A stretch of DNA of 64,000 nt from Bizionia argentinensis JUB59 (lineage in GTDB: Bacteria > Bacteroidota > Bacteroidia > Flavobacteriales > Flavobacteriaceae), in contig NZ_AFXZ01000025.1 in assembly GCF_000224335.1 (NCBI RefSeq), forward strand, positions 1 to 64,000, written 5' to 3'. Position 1 is the first letter of the stretch; the number at the start of each line of letters is the position of its first letter. The translations under genes were made by a program, and so were the position numbers. Positions 53,136-61,783 of the stretch are shown here, one piece after another. The notes beneath the pieces are model-generated. The model searched no databases. It saw nothing but the letters and a program-made list of their open reading frames with translations, and was not told where the DNA came from.

Positions 53136-53471
53136 TTATTCCTTTTTCAAATCTAGTTTTTCGGCAAAATAATCGCAGAAATCTTTCATTGTAGCTGTCA
53201 TTTTTTCATCTTGAGTAGCACGTTTAAAAGTATCACTCATAGCTACTAAAGTTTGATGAAAAAAGACTTTCATTTCATCAACAGGCATATCTTTTGTCCA
53301 CAAATCAATACGCAACGTCTCCTGATTTTTATGATCCCAGACGGATAGCAACATAGCCTTCGCTTCTTCATTATCGATTCCTCCATCTGGTGCAGTCCAG
53401 CTTAAGCTTTCAGGGACGCGATTTTCATCTAATTCAACATTAAGTTCTATAGTAGATTTTATTTTAGCCAT
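53136..53471 (-). CDS. gldC: Gliding motility protein GldC
   Basis: This 111-residue soluble protein has SWTAPDGGIDNEEAKAMLLS and LRIDLWTKDMPVDEMKVFF, the conserved core of GldC. It aids gliding in Flavobacterium, probably by stabilising GldB or another partner; mutants are only partly defective in the literature as I recall. Its start overlaps the gldB stop by 8 bp, so gldB-gldC form an operon. Confidence 0.95.
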   Translation of the reverse strand: MAKIKSTIELNVELDENRVPESLSWTAPDGGIDNEEAKAMLLSVWDHKNQETLRIDLWTKDMPVDEMKVFFHQTLVAMSDTFKRATQDEKMTATMKDFCDYFAEKLDLKKE

Positions 53472-54429
53472 TATCTTTTGGTTTATATTTACTAGTTTTA
53501 AAAATTTCTAACGGTTCCGTATTCAGCATCTTTTTTAAAGACACTGGGTTTTCGGACATATAGGATTTTACAATTTGCCATCCCATATATTGTCCAATTC
53601 TTCCAGGCGACTCATTATCCACCTGCTCTAAATAAAACTTGGAAAACGGTGCTGGATTAATAAATCTAGATGGTAATTTGGCGCTGGTATCATATAACAA
53701 TTCTTGTCCTATAAAATGATTCCAAATAAACCATTCATTTGTTCGAGCCCATTTTAGCTGCTCTTCGGTATAACCAATTTTTTCGGCATCACTTACAAAC
53801 GGAATCATTACATCTTTGAAGTAGAGCTGTTTTCCGTAATAAATCATTTCATCCAACAAGGATTTTCTATCGGATTGAAAGGTATATTTCTCGGAATAAG
53901 CAGTAGCTAAATCCACTACAATTTGATTACGCTCAAAATTAGCTGTTAAATATTTTTGAATCCCCTGATAAAAATCATGGTCCTTACCTAAATAAGTGTC
54001 AACAGATATGAGAACAATGGTATCGGTTACAATAACTTTATTTCGGTAATCAACATTTGAGGTTGATGTTATAACACGAGGCACTTTAAATTCGGGGAAA
54101 TAATATTCTAAATGTTGAAAAAGACGCGTAATATCATCTTTTTCTTTACTGAAATCCTCAAAAATTCGGGTGCTTTCCCCTGTTAGTTGCTGCTGAAGTG
54201 AGTCTTGCATGCGCATTTCCCAAAATTCATCTGGATACTCATCTGGAAACATAAACGGGAAAGTTTCCATTAGTTTAGGTAAATCTGATGGTTTAGAATT
54301 GTGAAACGCTTTATCAAAACGTTCCACTTTAAAAGTGATATCTATGCTTTCAATTTCCTTTTCCACCTGACTTTGTTGTTGGCAAGAAAATAAAAAAGAA
54401 ACGAGAAAAAGTGTCACTAAATATTTCAT
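53464..54429 (-). CDS. gldB: Gliding motility lipoprotein GldB
   Basis: This 321-residue protein has a lipobox FLFSC with Cys16 as lipidation site. Family segments include FPFMFPDEYPDEFWEMRMQDS near 50-70, VSVDTYLGKDHDFYQG-like text near 145, and GRIGQYMGWQIVKSYM near the C-terminus. GldB is needed for gliding in Flavobacterium. It overlaps gldC by 8 bp. A TACCTTTG promoter-like box lies upstream at 54489-54496. Confidence 0.95.
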   Translation of the reverse strand: MKYLVTLFLVSFLFSCQQQSQVEKEIESIDITFKVERFDKAFHNSKPSDLPKLMETFPFMFPDEYPDEFWEMRMQDSLQQQLTGESTRIFEDFSKEKDDITRLFQHLEYYFPEFKVPRVITSTSNVDYRNKVIVTDTIVLISVDTYLGKDHDFYQGIQKYLTANFERNQIVVDLATAYSEKYTFQSDRKSLLDEMIYYGKQLYFKDVMIPFVSDAEKIGYTEEQLKWARTNEWFIWNHFIGQELLYDTSAKLPSRFINPAPFSKFYLEQVDNESPGRIGQYMGWQIVKSYMSENPVSLKKMLNTEPLEIFKTSKYKPKDNG

Positions 54430-54488
54430 AAAAAAACTTATCTGTCGTTAATTTTTATTAGTTCAACGATTGCTATATTTTTGTTATA

Positions 54489-54496
54489 CAAAGGTA
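54489..54496 (-). promoter_or_regulatory. -7-like box upstream of gldB
   Basis: TACCTTTG on the minus strand fits TAnnTTTG and would give a leader of about 50 nt before gldB. No matching -33 element at 19-21 bp is seen, so support is limited. Confidence 0.35.
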
Positions 54497-54524
54497 CATC
54501 ACTTTGTTTAAAATATCCATTAAA

Positions 54525-55313
54525 ATGCAAACAGATAAAATTGTCAATCATATTGTAACATGGCTTACTAATTATGCAAATAACGCTGGAGTTAACGGAT
54601 TTGTTATTGGTATATCCGGTGGTATTGATTCCGCAGTTGCATCTCTACTGTGCGCAAAAACTGGTCTAAATATTTTGTGTATTGAAATGCCAATTCACCA
54701 ACATGAAAGTCACGTATCTCGAGGTCAAGAACATATTAAGTTTTTGAAGAAAAACTTCTCTAATGTACGAGACATACAAACAGATTTAACACCTGTTTTT
54801 GAAGAATTTAAATCCCAAGTCTCATTGGAAGGCAATCAGGAAATTGTAAACATGGCGTTAGCGAACACGCGTGCGCGATTACGCATGACCACTTTATATT
54901 ATTACGCGGGTTTAGAAAAGCTATTAGTAGCAGGAACGGGAAATAAAGTAGAAGATTTTGGGATCGGCTTTTACACCAAATATGGCGATGGTGGTGTGGA
55001 TTTAAGTCCGCTAGCCGATTTAATGAAATCGGAAGTTTATGCGATCGGGAAATATCTAAACGTACCTGCATCTATATTGGATGCAGCACCGAGCGATGGT
55101 TTATTTGGCGACTCTCGTAGTGATGAAGATCAAATTGGCGCATCATATCCAGAATTAGAATGGGCTATGAATATGCTGGAATTAGGAAAGACAGCAAACG
55201 ATTTTGAAGGTAGAGAAACAGATGTCCTGAATATATATAAACGCCTAAATAATGCTAACAAACACAAGATGAAGCCCATACCTATTTGTGAAATTCCTAA
55301 TAATTTTAAATAA
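54525..55313 (+). CDS. nadE: Ammonia-dependent NAD+ synthetase
   Basis: With the start at 54525 it has 262 residues. PP-loop SGGIDSAVAS follows GFVIGI near residue 30, and the family segments GTGNKVEDFGIGFYTKYGDG and DLSPLADLMKSEVY are present. It converts deamido-NAD to NAD with ATP and ammonia. There is no N-terminal glutaminase domain, so it uses free ammonia. The longer frame from 54504 adds seven residues and is less likely. Divergent from gldB. Confidence 0.94.
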   Translation: MQTDKIVNHIVTWLTNYANNAGVNGFVIGISGGIDSAVASLLCAKTGLNILCIEMPIHQHESHVSRGQEHIKFLKKNFSNVRDIQTDLTPVFEEFKSQVSLEGNQEIVNMALANTRARLRMTTLYYYAGLEKLLVAGTGNKVEDFGIGFYTKYGDGGVDLSPLADLMKSEVYAIGKYLNVPASILDAAPSDGLFGDSRSDEDQIGASYPELEWAMNMLELGKTANDFEGRETDVLNIYKRLNNANKHKMKPIPICEIPNNFK

Positions 55314-55405
55314 TATAGAATTTTCTGTCAAATATTTTATATATTTACAATAACGTCCCAATTACAACCTTGCCTCAACAGTATTAATTTTAAAATTAAA
55401 TCAAT

Positions 55406-56032
55406 ATGATAAAACTGTTGGTCGTTGACAACCATCCTATAGTTATAAAAGGACTAGAGTTATTGTTTGTTACATCCCCTCAAATTCAAGTTGTTGGTGG
55501 TGTAAATAATGGAGAAGCTATTTTTGATTTCTTAAAACAACATCCTGTAGATATTATTTTAACAGAAATAGACTTACCGAAACTAAATGGTATTACTGCC
55601 TTACGGCGCTTACGAAAAGAATTTCCGAAAGTTAAAACCATTATGTTCACTGCACAGCCCGAAGAAATTTATGCTATCAACACCATTAAATCTGGTGCTG
55701 AAGGCTACTTAATGAAAACTGCCAGTATTGCGACTATTAAGGAAGCTATTCTAAAGGTTAATGATGGCAATGTGTATTTAAGTGAAGCGATGGCAGAACA
55801 AATGTCTTCCAAAAACCGATCTTCGAGAACAGGGTCCTATTACAAAAAGCTATCCACCCGTGAAATTGAAGTTTTAAAACTTTTAGCTTCGGGTCGAAAA
55901 AATAAAGAAATAGCTCAAGAATTGGAGATTAATGAAAAAACTGTTAGTACCTATAAAGCACGCCTCATGAAAAAATTGAATGTTTCAAATATCGTGGATT
56001 TAATTAGTCGCGCTAAACTACTCGAGTTGTAA
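55406..56032 (+). CDS. NarL/LuxR-type response regulator with Glu in place of Asp54
   Basis: This 208-residue protein has a receiver domain (1-120) and a LuxR-type HTH (about 150-195, TREIEVLKLLASGRKNKEIA). In the receiver the phospho-acceptor position holds Glu54 (LTEIDLP). The second acidic pocket residue is Asn9 (VVDNH). Thr82 and Lys104 are kept. Phosphorylation by a kinase is therefore unlikely and the domain may be locked in an active-like form. No histidine kinase gene is nearby. It ends next to dnaG on the other strand. The DNA targets are unknown. Confidence 0.9.
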   Translation: MIKLLVVDNHPIVIKGLELLFVTSPQIQVVGGVNNGEAIFDFLKQHPVDIILTEIDLPKLNGITALRRLRKEFPKVKTIMFTAQPEEIYAINTIKSGAEGYLMKTASIATIKEAILKVNDGNVYLSEAMAEQMSSKNRSSRTGSYYKKLSTREIEVLKLLASGRKNKEIAQELEINEKTVSTYKARLMKKLNVSNIVDLISRAKLLEL

Positions 56033-57994
56033 CTATAAAACGCGATTAAGTTTTCTAGAAAGCAACATTTTTAGTCCGGAGTAATCCTTTACTTCTTCTA
56101 GAATATTACGATTTGTGTCTGCCATATTGCTCAACGTTCCCTGTTGAAACTCACGAACTTTTAAGTCAATTAGGTAGCACCGTAAACTTAAAATAGTTTC
56201 ACTTACTAATTGTGCAATGGTAGAGTCTTTAGATTTTGGAAAAATATTTTGACGCTCCCAATCCGATAAAGAATGACGCTCATCCTCCATTAATATGGTT
56301 GTTATCTCACTAGCCATACTGGACTCTACCGTATTTACAATATTTTCGATTAGAAAATCAGGATTTTGATTAAGCGTTTCAATAATGGTGTAATACAAGT
56401 CCCTGAAAGTTTCATTGGTAAACTGCATTTCATCTTCCTGTAGATCTAAATATATTTTTTCAAATACCTTTGCTTGATGTTTAACAGGCTCTAAAACCAA
56501 TTCATTGGTCTCATTTTCTTTCAAAATTAAATCTTCAAAATCTTCTGTTTTGTTACCATACAACAATAGAATTTGAATAATTTTTCGCTCTAATTCATAC
56601 TGGACATCTACCTTTTTGTTAGATTGATCCTGGTTTTTAATAACATCAAAAGCTTTCCGATCTTGACTAACCTTTTTATGGGTTTCTTGAGTTTCTTTTT
56701 TAGTAATTTGAGCTAATGTGCTAAACAAAACCTCTTCACTTATATCCATAATTCGCGAACACTCCCGAATGTAAATCTCGGTTTTTATACGATCCGGAAT
56801 TTTAGCAATACTATTAACAATATCACGAATGGTTTCCGCTTTCTTGATAGGATCATTTTTAGCATCTGCAACCAGAAGTGATGCTTTAAACTGAATAAAA
56901 TCTTGCGCTTTATCTTCTAGATAAGTTGAAATTTCTTCTAATGTGTTTTTCTTGGCAAAACTATCCGGATCATCTCCTGCTGGAAACGTACAAACTTTAA
57001 CGTTCATACCTTGCTCCAAGATTAAATCTATACCACGCAAAGAAGCACGTAACCCTGCAGCATCACTATCAAATAAAACAGTAATGTTTTTGGTAAGTCG
57101 GTTAATTAATCGAATTTGCTCTGGGCTTAAGGCTGTTCCAGAAGATGATACCACATTGGTAATACCACGTTGATGAAACTGAATTACATCCGTGTAACCC
57201 TCTACTAAATAACAATTATCTTCTTTTGCAATACTCTGCTTCGCTTGAAAAATTCCGTATAGCACTTTGCTTTTATGATAAATATCGCTTTCTGGCGAGT
57301 TTAAGTATTTAGCTGCTTTTTTATCAATACCCAAAATACGACCACCGAAGCCCAACACACGCCCACTCATACTCTGAATAGGAAACATAACGCGTCCTTT
57401 AAATCGGTCGAATCGTTTATCTTCTTTTACAATGGTTAATCCTGTTTTTTCTAAAAAATCAAGTTGATAACCTTTTTTCAATGCTTCATCCGTAAATGCT
57501 TGCCATTCATCCAACGAATAGCCTAAATCGAATTTTTTTATCGTTTCTTCAGTAAAACCACGTTCTTTAAAATAACTTAAGCCTATAGCTTTTCCAGGAT
57601 CTGTTTTATGCATCACATTCTGGAAGTACTTACTAGCATATTCGCTTACCAAATATAAACTTTCGCGTGTATCAGCCTGCTCTTTCTCTTCGTTAGACTG
57701 TTCGGTTTCTTCAATTTCAATATTATATTTTCTGGCCAAATACTTTATAGCCTCTGGGTAGGTAAAATGTTCGTGTTCCATTAAAAAAGCCACAGCATTC
57801 CCTCCTTTTCCACTTGAAAAATCTTTCCAAATTTGTTTTACTGGCGACACCATAAAACTCGGCGAACGTTCATCGCTAAAAGGACTTAATCCTTTATAAT
57901 TACTTCCTGATTTTTTTAACTGAACAAAGTCGCCAATAACTTCCTCAACACGGGAAGTTTCAAATACTTGATCTATAGTGGATTTTGATATCAA
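56033..57994 (-). CDS. dnaG: DNA primase DnaG without its zinc ligands
   Basis: With the TTG start at 57994 the protein has 653 residues, beginning ISKSTIDQVFETSRVEEVIG as family members do. A TACGTTTG box at 58029-58022 overlaps the ATG at 58024 and argues against that longer start. The CHC2 domain is present by sequence, but the four ligands are replaced: GLSPFSDE in place of CPFH and WKDFSSGKGGN in place of CFGC. The Toprim core is intact (LVEGYTDVIQF, LFDSDAAGLRAS), and the C-terminal region should bind DnaB. It makes primers for replication. Confidence 0.92.
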   Translation of the reverse strand: MISKSTIDQVFETSRVEEVIGDFVQLKKSGSNYKGLSPFSDERSPSFMVSPVKQIWKDFSSGKGGNAVAFLMEHEHFTYPEAIKYLARKYNIEIEETEQSNEEKEQADTRESLYLVSEYASKYFQNVMHKTDPGKAIGLSYFKERGFTEETIKKFDLGYSLDEWQAFTDEALKKGYQLDFLEKTGLTIVKEDKRFDRFKGRVMFPIQSMSGRVLGFGGRILGIDKKAAKYLNSPESDIYHKSKVLYGIFQAKQSIAKEDNCYLVEGYTDVIQFHQRGITNVVSSSGTALSPEQIRLINRLTKNITVLFDSDAAGLRASLRGIDLILEQGMNVKVCTFPAGDDPDSFAKKNTLEEISTYLEDKAQDFIQFKASLLVADAKNDPIKKAETIRDIVNSIAKIPDRIKTEIYIRECSRIMDISEEVLFSTLAQITKKETQETHKKVSQDRKAFDVIKNQDQSNKKVDVQYELERKIIQILLLYGNKTEDFEDLILKENETNELVLEPVKHQAKVFEKIYLDLQEDEMQFTNETFRDLYYTIIETLNQNPDFLIENIVNTVESSMASEITTILMEDERHSLSDWERQNIFPKSKDSTIAQLVSETILSLRCYLIDLKVREFQQGTLSNMADTNRNILEEVKDYSGLKMLLSRKLNRVL

Positions 57995-58021
57995 AAAAAA
58001 CAGGGTTTTTGGGTTAGTATA

Positions 58022-58040
58022 CAAACGTAGTGCAAATATA
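58022..58040 (-). promoter_or_regulatory. Two -7-like boxes upstream of dnaG
   Basis: TACGTTTG (58029-58022) and TATATTTG (58040-58033) on the minus strand both fit TAnnTTTG. Use of the nearer box would start transcription downstream of the ATG at 58024 and favour the TTG start at 57994. Confidence 0.4.
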
Positions 58041-58630
58041 GGTTTAAAGCTGAAATATGTTAAATCCTTCTAAAAGAATAATCACGTAATTCCTATTTTA
58101 AATATCTTAAATCTCATGAAAGTTGACACTATTCCTAATATAAAGATTTTACTTTTTTGATAATCCGTAAAACATCATGACGCTATAAATTATCTTATTA
58201 TTAGATAATTATTTCATTGCAATAACAAATGTTTGATTCTATTCTTCGTAAATCCGCGAAATCTGTGGGATAATTCTCCCCAGCGCTTATAATTATTTCT
58301 AGCTGATTAAGCAGATGCTCGCAGATTATTTAGCCAGCATGACAAAAACAGGTATACAATTACTTTTATTGGTATTTCGATTTTAACTACCAACTTTAGT
58401 GAAAAATCATGTAATTCATATTCTCGAAAATATTCATGTCTATTATGGACATATTGGGGCTATTGATATTGTTTTATTTCGCGGTGCCTATGTAATAAAA
58501 GGCATGATTGATGATGATATCGTCTACAAGGATGTTTTTAGAAAAGCCAAAGTCGAATAAATTTTTGGTATTGACTTTGAAACCATTAAATTCGTTACTC
58601 TATATTTTAATAATTTAAGCACATTACACA
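58025..58630. other. Gap between dnaG and the S15-like peptidase
   Basis: Apart from the dnaG promoter boxes and the DUF748 remnant (58339-58560) I see no gene. Around 58246-58335 the sequence contains CGCGAAATCTGTGGG and GATGCTCGCAGATTATTTAG, reminiscent of dispersed extragenic repeats in related genomes, but this cannot be tested here. Confidence 0.45.
58339..58560 (+). pseudogene. DUF748 (AsmA-like) protein remnant with in-frame stop
   Basis: Reading from the ATG at 58339 gives a hydrophobic start (MTKTGIQLLLLVFRF), a TAA at 58384-58386, and in the same frame LPTLVKNHVIHILENIHVYY then GHIGAIDIVLFRGAYVIKGM, ending at a TAA at 58558-58560. This is the typical beginning of DUF748 proteins (a membrane helix, LPxxVKxYVN, then GxIxxIDIxLxRGAYxIxGL). 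The several-hundred-residue remainder is missing. A degraded gene is the simplest reading. The family call is from memory of the motif. Confidence 0.65.
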
Positions 58631-60463
58631 ATGACACAACAAATAAAATGGTCCGCATATAGCTTACTCTTTCTTTTGAGTATTTCTATAGTAAGCGCAC
58701 AAGAAAAAGCCGTTCCCGTTTTTGAAAATGGCGAAGCGCAAATAGTTGAAGCCTTTAATGATGCTGAAGATTGGATTCGCCATGATTTATGGGTTGAAAC
58801 CACTTTTGACACCGATGGCGATGGTAATTTAGATAGAATGCATGTAGCTGTTACCCGCCCAAAACAAACGGATACTGAAGGATTAAAATTACCTGTTGTA
58901 TACGAATCTAGTCCTTATTTCGCCGGTGTTGCTGGTGATGCCGAAGGTCTTTTTTGGGATGTCAATCACGAACTCGGTGAAGTTGAAAAACCAAGAACCC
59001 ATGTAGAAGTAATCCGTAGAGGTGAACGCCCAATTATTTCTAATTCGCAAATCAGTACTTGGGTACCGCGTGGTTATATAGTTGTACATTCCTCTTCTCC
59101 AGGAACAGGTTTATCTCAAGGTGCCCCGACTGTTGGCGGTGAAAATGAATCGCTAGCACCAAAAGCCGTTATCGATTGGCTAAATGGTCGTGCTAAAGGG
59201 TTTACAACACCAGATGGTGATAAAACTGTTAACGCATTTTGGAGTACAGGAAAAGTGGGGATGACAGGAACATCTTACAACGGAACTATTCCATTAGCTG
59301 CAGCAACAACCGGTGTTGAAGGCTTGGAAGCTATTATTCCAATAGCACCAAATACATCCTATTATCACTACTACCGTTCTAATGGTTTAGTACGCTCACC
59401 AGGTGGCTATTTAGGCGAAGATATTGATGTGTTATATGATTTTATTCATAGTGGAGACGAGGCCAAAAGACCTTTTAACAATAAAACCGTTCGCGATACG
59501 GAAATGAAAAATGGCATGGACCGCTTAACTGGTGACTATAACGATTTTTGGGCTGGACGTGATTATTTAAATCAAATGGAGCCAATGAAAGCTGCTCTTT
59601 TAATGTCGCATGGATTTAACGATTGGAATGTAATGCCAGAACATAGTTACCGAATTTATGAAGCAGCTAAAGAAAAAGGCTTGCCAGTTCAAATTTATTA
59701 TCACCAATTTGGTCATGGTGGACCACCACCAATGTCTATGATGAATCGCTGGTTTACACATTATTTACACGGCGTGGATAACGGTGTAGAAAATGATGCA
59801 AAAGCGTGGATTGTTCGTGAAAATGACGACCGACAAAAGCCAACAGCTTACGCTGATTATCCTAATCCAAAAGCACAAAACGTTACTCTTAATATAGGAA
59901 AAGGCGGAAAAAGTGCGGGAAGTTTAAAGGCTATAAAAACAAAAAAACAAGGAAAAGAAACGTTAGTGGATGATGCAAGGATTGCTGGTAAAGATTTAGC
60001 GCAAGCAGCAAATTCAAATAACCGCTTGTTATATACATCGCCAATATTAACGGAAGATTTACATATTTCTGGTACACCAAAAGTATCAATCACTTTAGCT
60101 AGCAGCAAACCTGCAGCTAACCTATCTGTTTGGTTGGTGTCCTTGCCATGGAATACTGAAAAAGGCGCAAAAATAACTGATAATATTATTACTCGTGGTT
60201 GGGCAGATCCTCAAAACCATAAATCTATTCGTGAAAGCGCTCCTTTAAAACCTGGTGAATTTTATACGGTAAATTTCAATTTACAACCGGACGATCAGAT
60301 TATTCCTAAAGGTCAACAAATAGGTTTAATGATTTTCTCTAGTGATAGTGAATTTACAATTCTACCAAAACCAGGAACAGAATTAACGATTGATTTAGAT
60401 AAAACAATAATACAATTACCCATTGTTGGTGGTGAAAAAGCCTTGATAAAAGCGACCAATTAA
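58631..60463 (+). CDS. Secreted Xaa-Pro dipeptidyl-peptidase-like hydrolase (S15/CocE)
   Basis: This 610-residue protein has a signal peptide (1-23, SIVSAQ) and an alpha/beta-hydrolase domain with nucleophile Ser215 in GTSYNG, a catalytic Asp in SHGFNDWNV and His in YHQFGHGGPP. The C-terminal part (about 400-605) is the jelly-roll domain of the X-Pro dipeptidyl-peptidase/CocE-NonD family. It probably removes X-Pro dipeptides outside the cytoplasm; another ester or acyl substrate is possible. No T9SS C-terminal sorting domain is seen, so it may stay in the periplasm. Confidence 0.9.
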   Translation: MTQQIKWSAYSLLFLLSISIVSAQEKAVPVFENGEAQIVEAFNDAEDWIRHDLWVETTFDTDGDGNLDRMHVAVTRPKQTDTEGLKLPVVYESSPYFAGVAGDAEGLFWDVNHELGEVEKPRTHVEVIRRGERPIISNSQISTWVPRGYIVVHSSSPGTGLSQGAPTVGGENESLAPKAVIDWLNGRAKGFTTPDGDKTVNAFWSTGKVGMTGTSYNGTIPLAAATTGVEGLEAIIPIAPNTSYYHYYRSNGLVRSPGGYLGEDIDVLYDFIHSGDEAKRPFNNKTVRDTEMKNGMDRLTGDYNDFWAGRDYLNQMEPMKAALLMSHGFNDWNVMPEHSYRIYEAAKEKGLPVQIYYHQFGHGGPPPMSMMNRWFTHYLHGVDNGVENDAKAWIVRENDDRQKPTAYADYPNPKAQNVTLNIGKGGKSAGSLKAIKTKKQGKETLVDDARIAGKDLAQAANSNNRLLYTSPILTEDLHISGTPKVSITLASSKPAANLSVWLVSLPWNTEKGAKITDNIITRGWADPQNHKSIRESAPLKPGEFYTVNFNLQPDDQIIPKGQQIGLMIFSSDSEFTILPKPGTELTIDLDKTIIQLPIVGGEKALIKATN

Positions 60464-60616
60464 ACATAGATAAAGTAATATATAATGTCAGTTTCAGCGC
60501 ACATGAAAATTATAAAGTTTTGATATTTAAAACATATCGACTACCCTCAACCTGACATTATTCTCTGAAGATAACTTTTTAGAGTCCCTCGAGTTTAACA
60601 ACAAATAAAATCATTA

Positions 60617-60649
60617 AAAAAAGGCTTCAAATAATTTGAAGCCTTTTTT
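60617..60649. terminator. Bidirectional terminator
   Basis: AAAAAAGGCTTCAAA (60617-60631) pairs with TTTGAAGCCTTTTTT (60635-60649) around three bases. It lies between the plus-strand peptidase gene and the minus-strand barrel gene and can serve both. Confidence 0.9.
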
Positions 60650-60675
60650 ATTACTAATTCAAATTACACTTACAA

Positions 60676-61755
60676 TTAATCCATATCAAAACGCAATCCT
60701 AACGAAATGTTGTTTCGATCTATAGCTTGATTTTTAAACATGGTAGATAAATCATATTTAGCATAAACCCCCACATTACCCCAAGAAATATAACTACTTA
60801 AGCCATAGACAAAATTATTAGTATTATAATCCTTAAACTTATCTTTCTGACTATTACCATTTTCAGTATACTTCAATTTCTGTAGTGATTGCAAAACTAC
60901 ACCACCATATCCACCAACCCCAATCTTAAATTTTCTATATGTAGAATATCTAAAGTAATTATCACCTTCTATTTTTTTAGATGGACCAAACTCAAAATGA
61001 ATAGGGATTACTAAATTAGTTGTTCTGAATTTCGATTTTTTCAAATTCAGCGGATACGCTTCTAAACTCACTACATCGTTTTCTTCGGCAAAATATAAAT
61101 TATCTTTAATATTTAATTTATTCCACTGCAAAGAAACCCCATATTTAAAACGCACGGCATTAGTGTTTTCAAAAACCCGTGTTTTCCATGCCCATCCTAA
61201 TTCTACAAATCCAGAACCGCCCAATTTGTAAGGTGAATCGTTTAAAGATTCGCCTTGTGTAATCGCATTGTTAAAACCAATAGCAAACACGAAATCACTC
61301 GAAGTTCGCCTGTCATAAATAACAGGTTTTTTTCTGTCTTCTGGACCAATATATATCGAGCCAGAATCATATTTATCGGAATCCTTACCTTTTCCAATGC
61401 TTATAAAAATTTTATTCCCGGATGTCTGTAAATCCTTATTTAGCGTTTCATTTCGTTCTAATAAGGCAATCTTATTATCAATAATTGCCAATCGATTTTC
61501 AATATTTAAAGCATGTTTTTTAGCCACAATTGTTTTCAATTCAGAAGCTTCCTTTTGTGTGACTTCCTTATTATCTAAACGAACATTAATGGCTTCTACC
61601 CCTTTTTTTAACTCACTTTTCTCTTCCGTCTGAACATCTATTTTGCGTTCCTGAAGATCAGAAATTTGCTCGCTATTGTTCACGTCCTGTGCATAATTAA
61701 ACTGAACGATAAAGGCCAACATAAAGCCTACTAGGTATTTGGTAATGTTTTGCAT
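60676..61755 (-). CDS. Outer-membrane barrel protein with N-terminal coiled coil
   Basis: With the start at 61755 the product has 359 residues. It has a signal peptide (MQNITKYLVGFMLAFIVQF, ending NYAQ), a charged helical segment rich in Glu and Lys (about 25-110, likely coiled coil), and a C-terminal beta-barrel-like part ending in NISLGLRFDMD. The longer frame from 61803 overlaps the upstream gene by 20 bp and lacks a signal at its start, so it is rejected. It is last in an operon with an ECF sigma factor and a membrane-anchored protein, which suggests control by that sigma factor. Function unknown. Confidence 0.8.
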   Translation of the reverse strand: MQNITKYLVGFMLAFIVQFNYAQDVNNSEQISDLQERKIDVQTEEKSELKKGVEAINVRLDNKEVTQKEASELKTIVAKKHALNIENRLAIIDNKIALLERNETLNKDLQTSGNKIFISIGKGKDSDKYDSGSIYIGPEDRKKPVIYDRRTSSDFVFAIGFNNAITQGESLNDSPYKLGGSGFVELGWAWKTRVFENTNAVRFKYGVSLQWNKLNIKDNLYFAEENDVVSLEAYPLNLKKSKFRTTNLVIPIHFEFGPSKKIEGDNYFRYSTYRKFKIGVGGYGGVVLQSLQKLKYTENGNSQKDKFKDYNTNNFVYGLSSYISWGNVGVYAKYDLSTMFKNQAIDRNNISLGLRFDMD

Positions 61756-61783
61756 AACTGTTTGATTTTTGATTGATGAAATA

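Noticed and set aside
58387-58560. The VYYG stretch as an ABC-transporter fragment
   Set aside because: The resemblance is limited to a few residues with no Walker motif following; the DUF748 opening pattern fits over a longer span.
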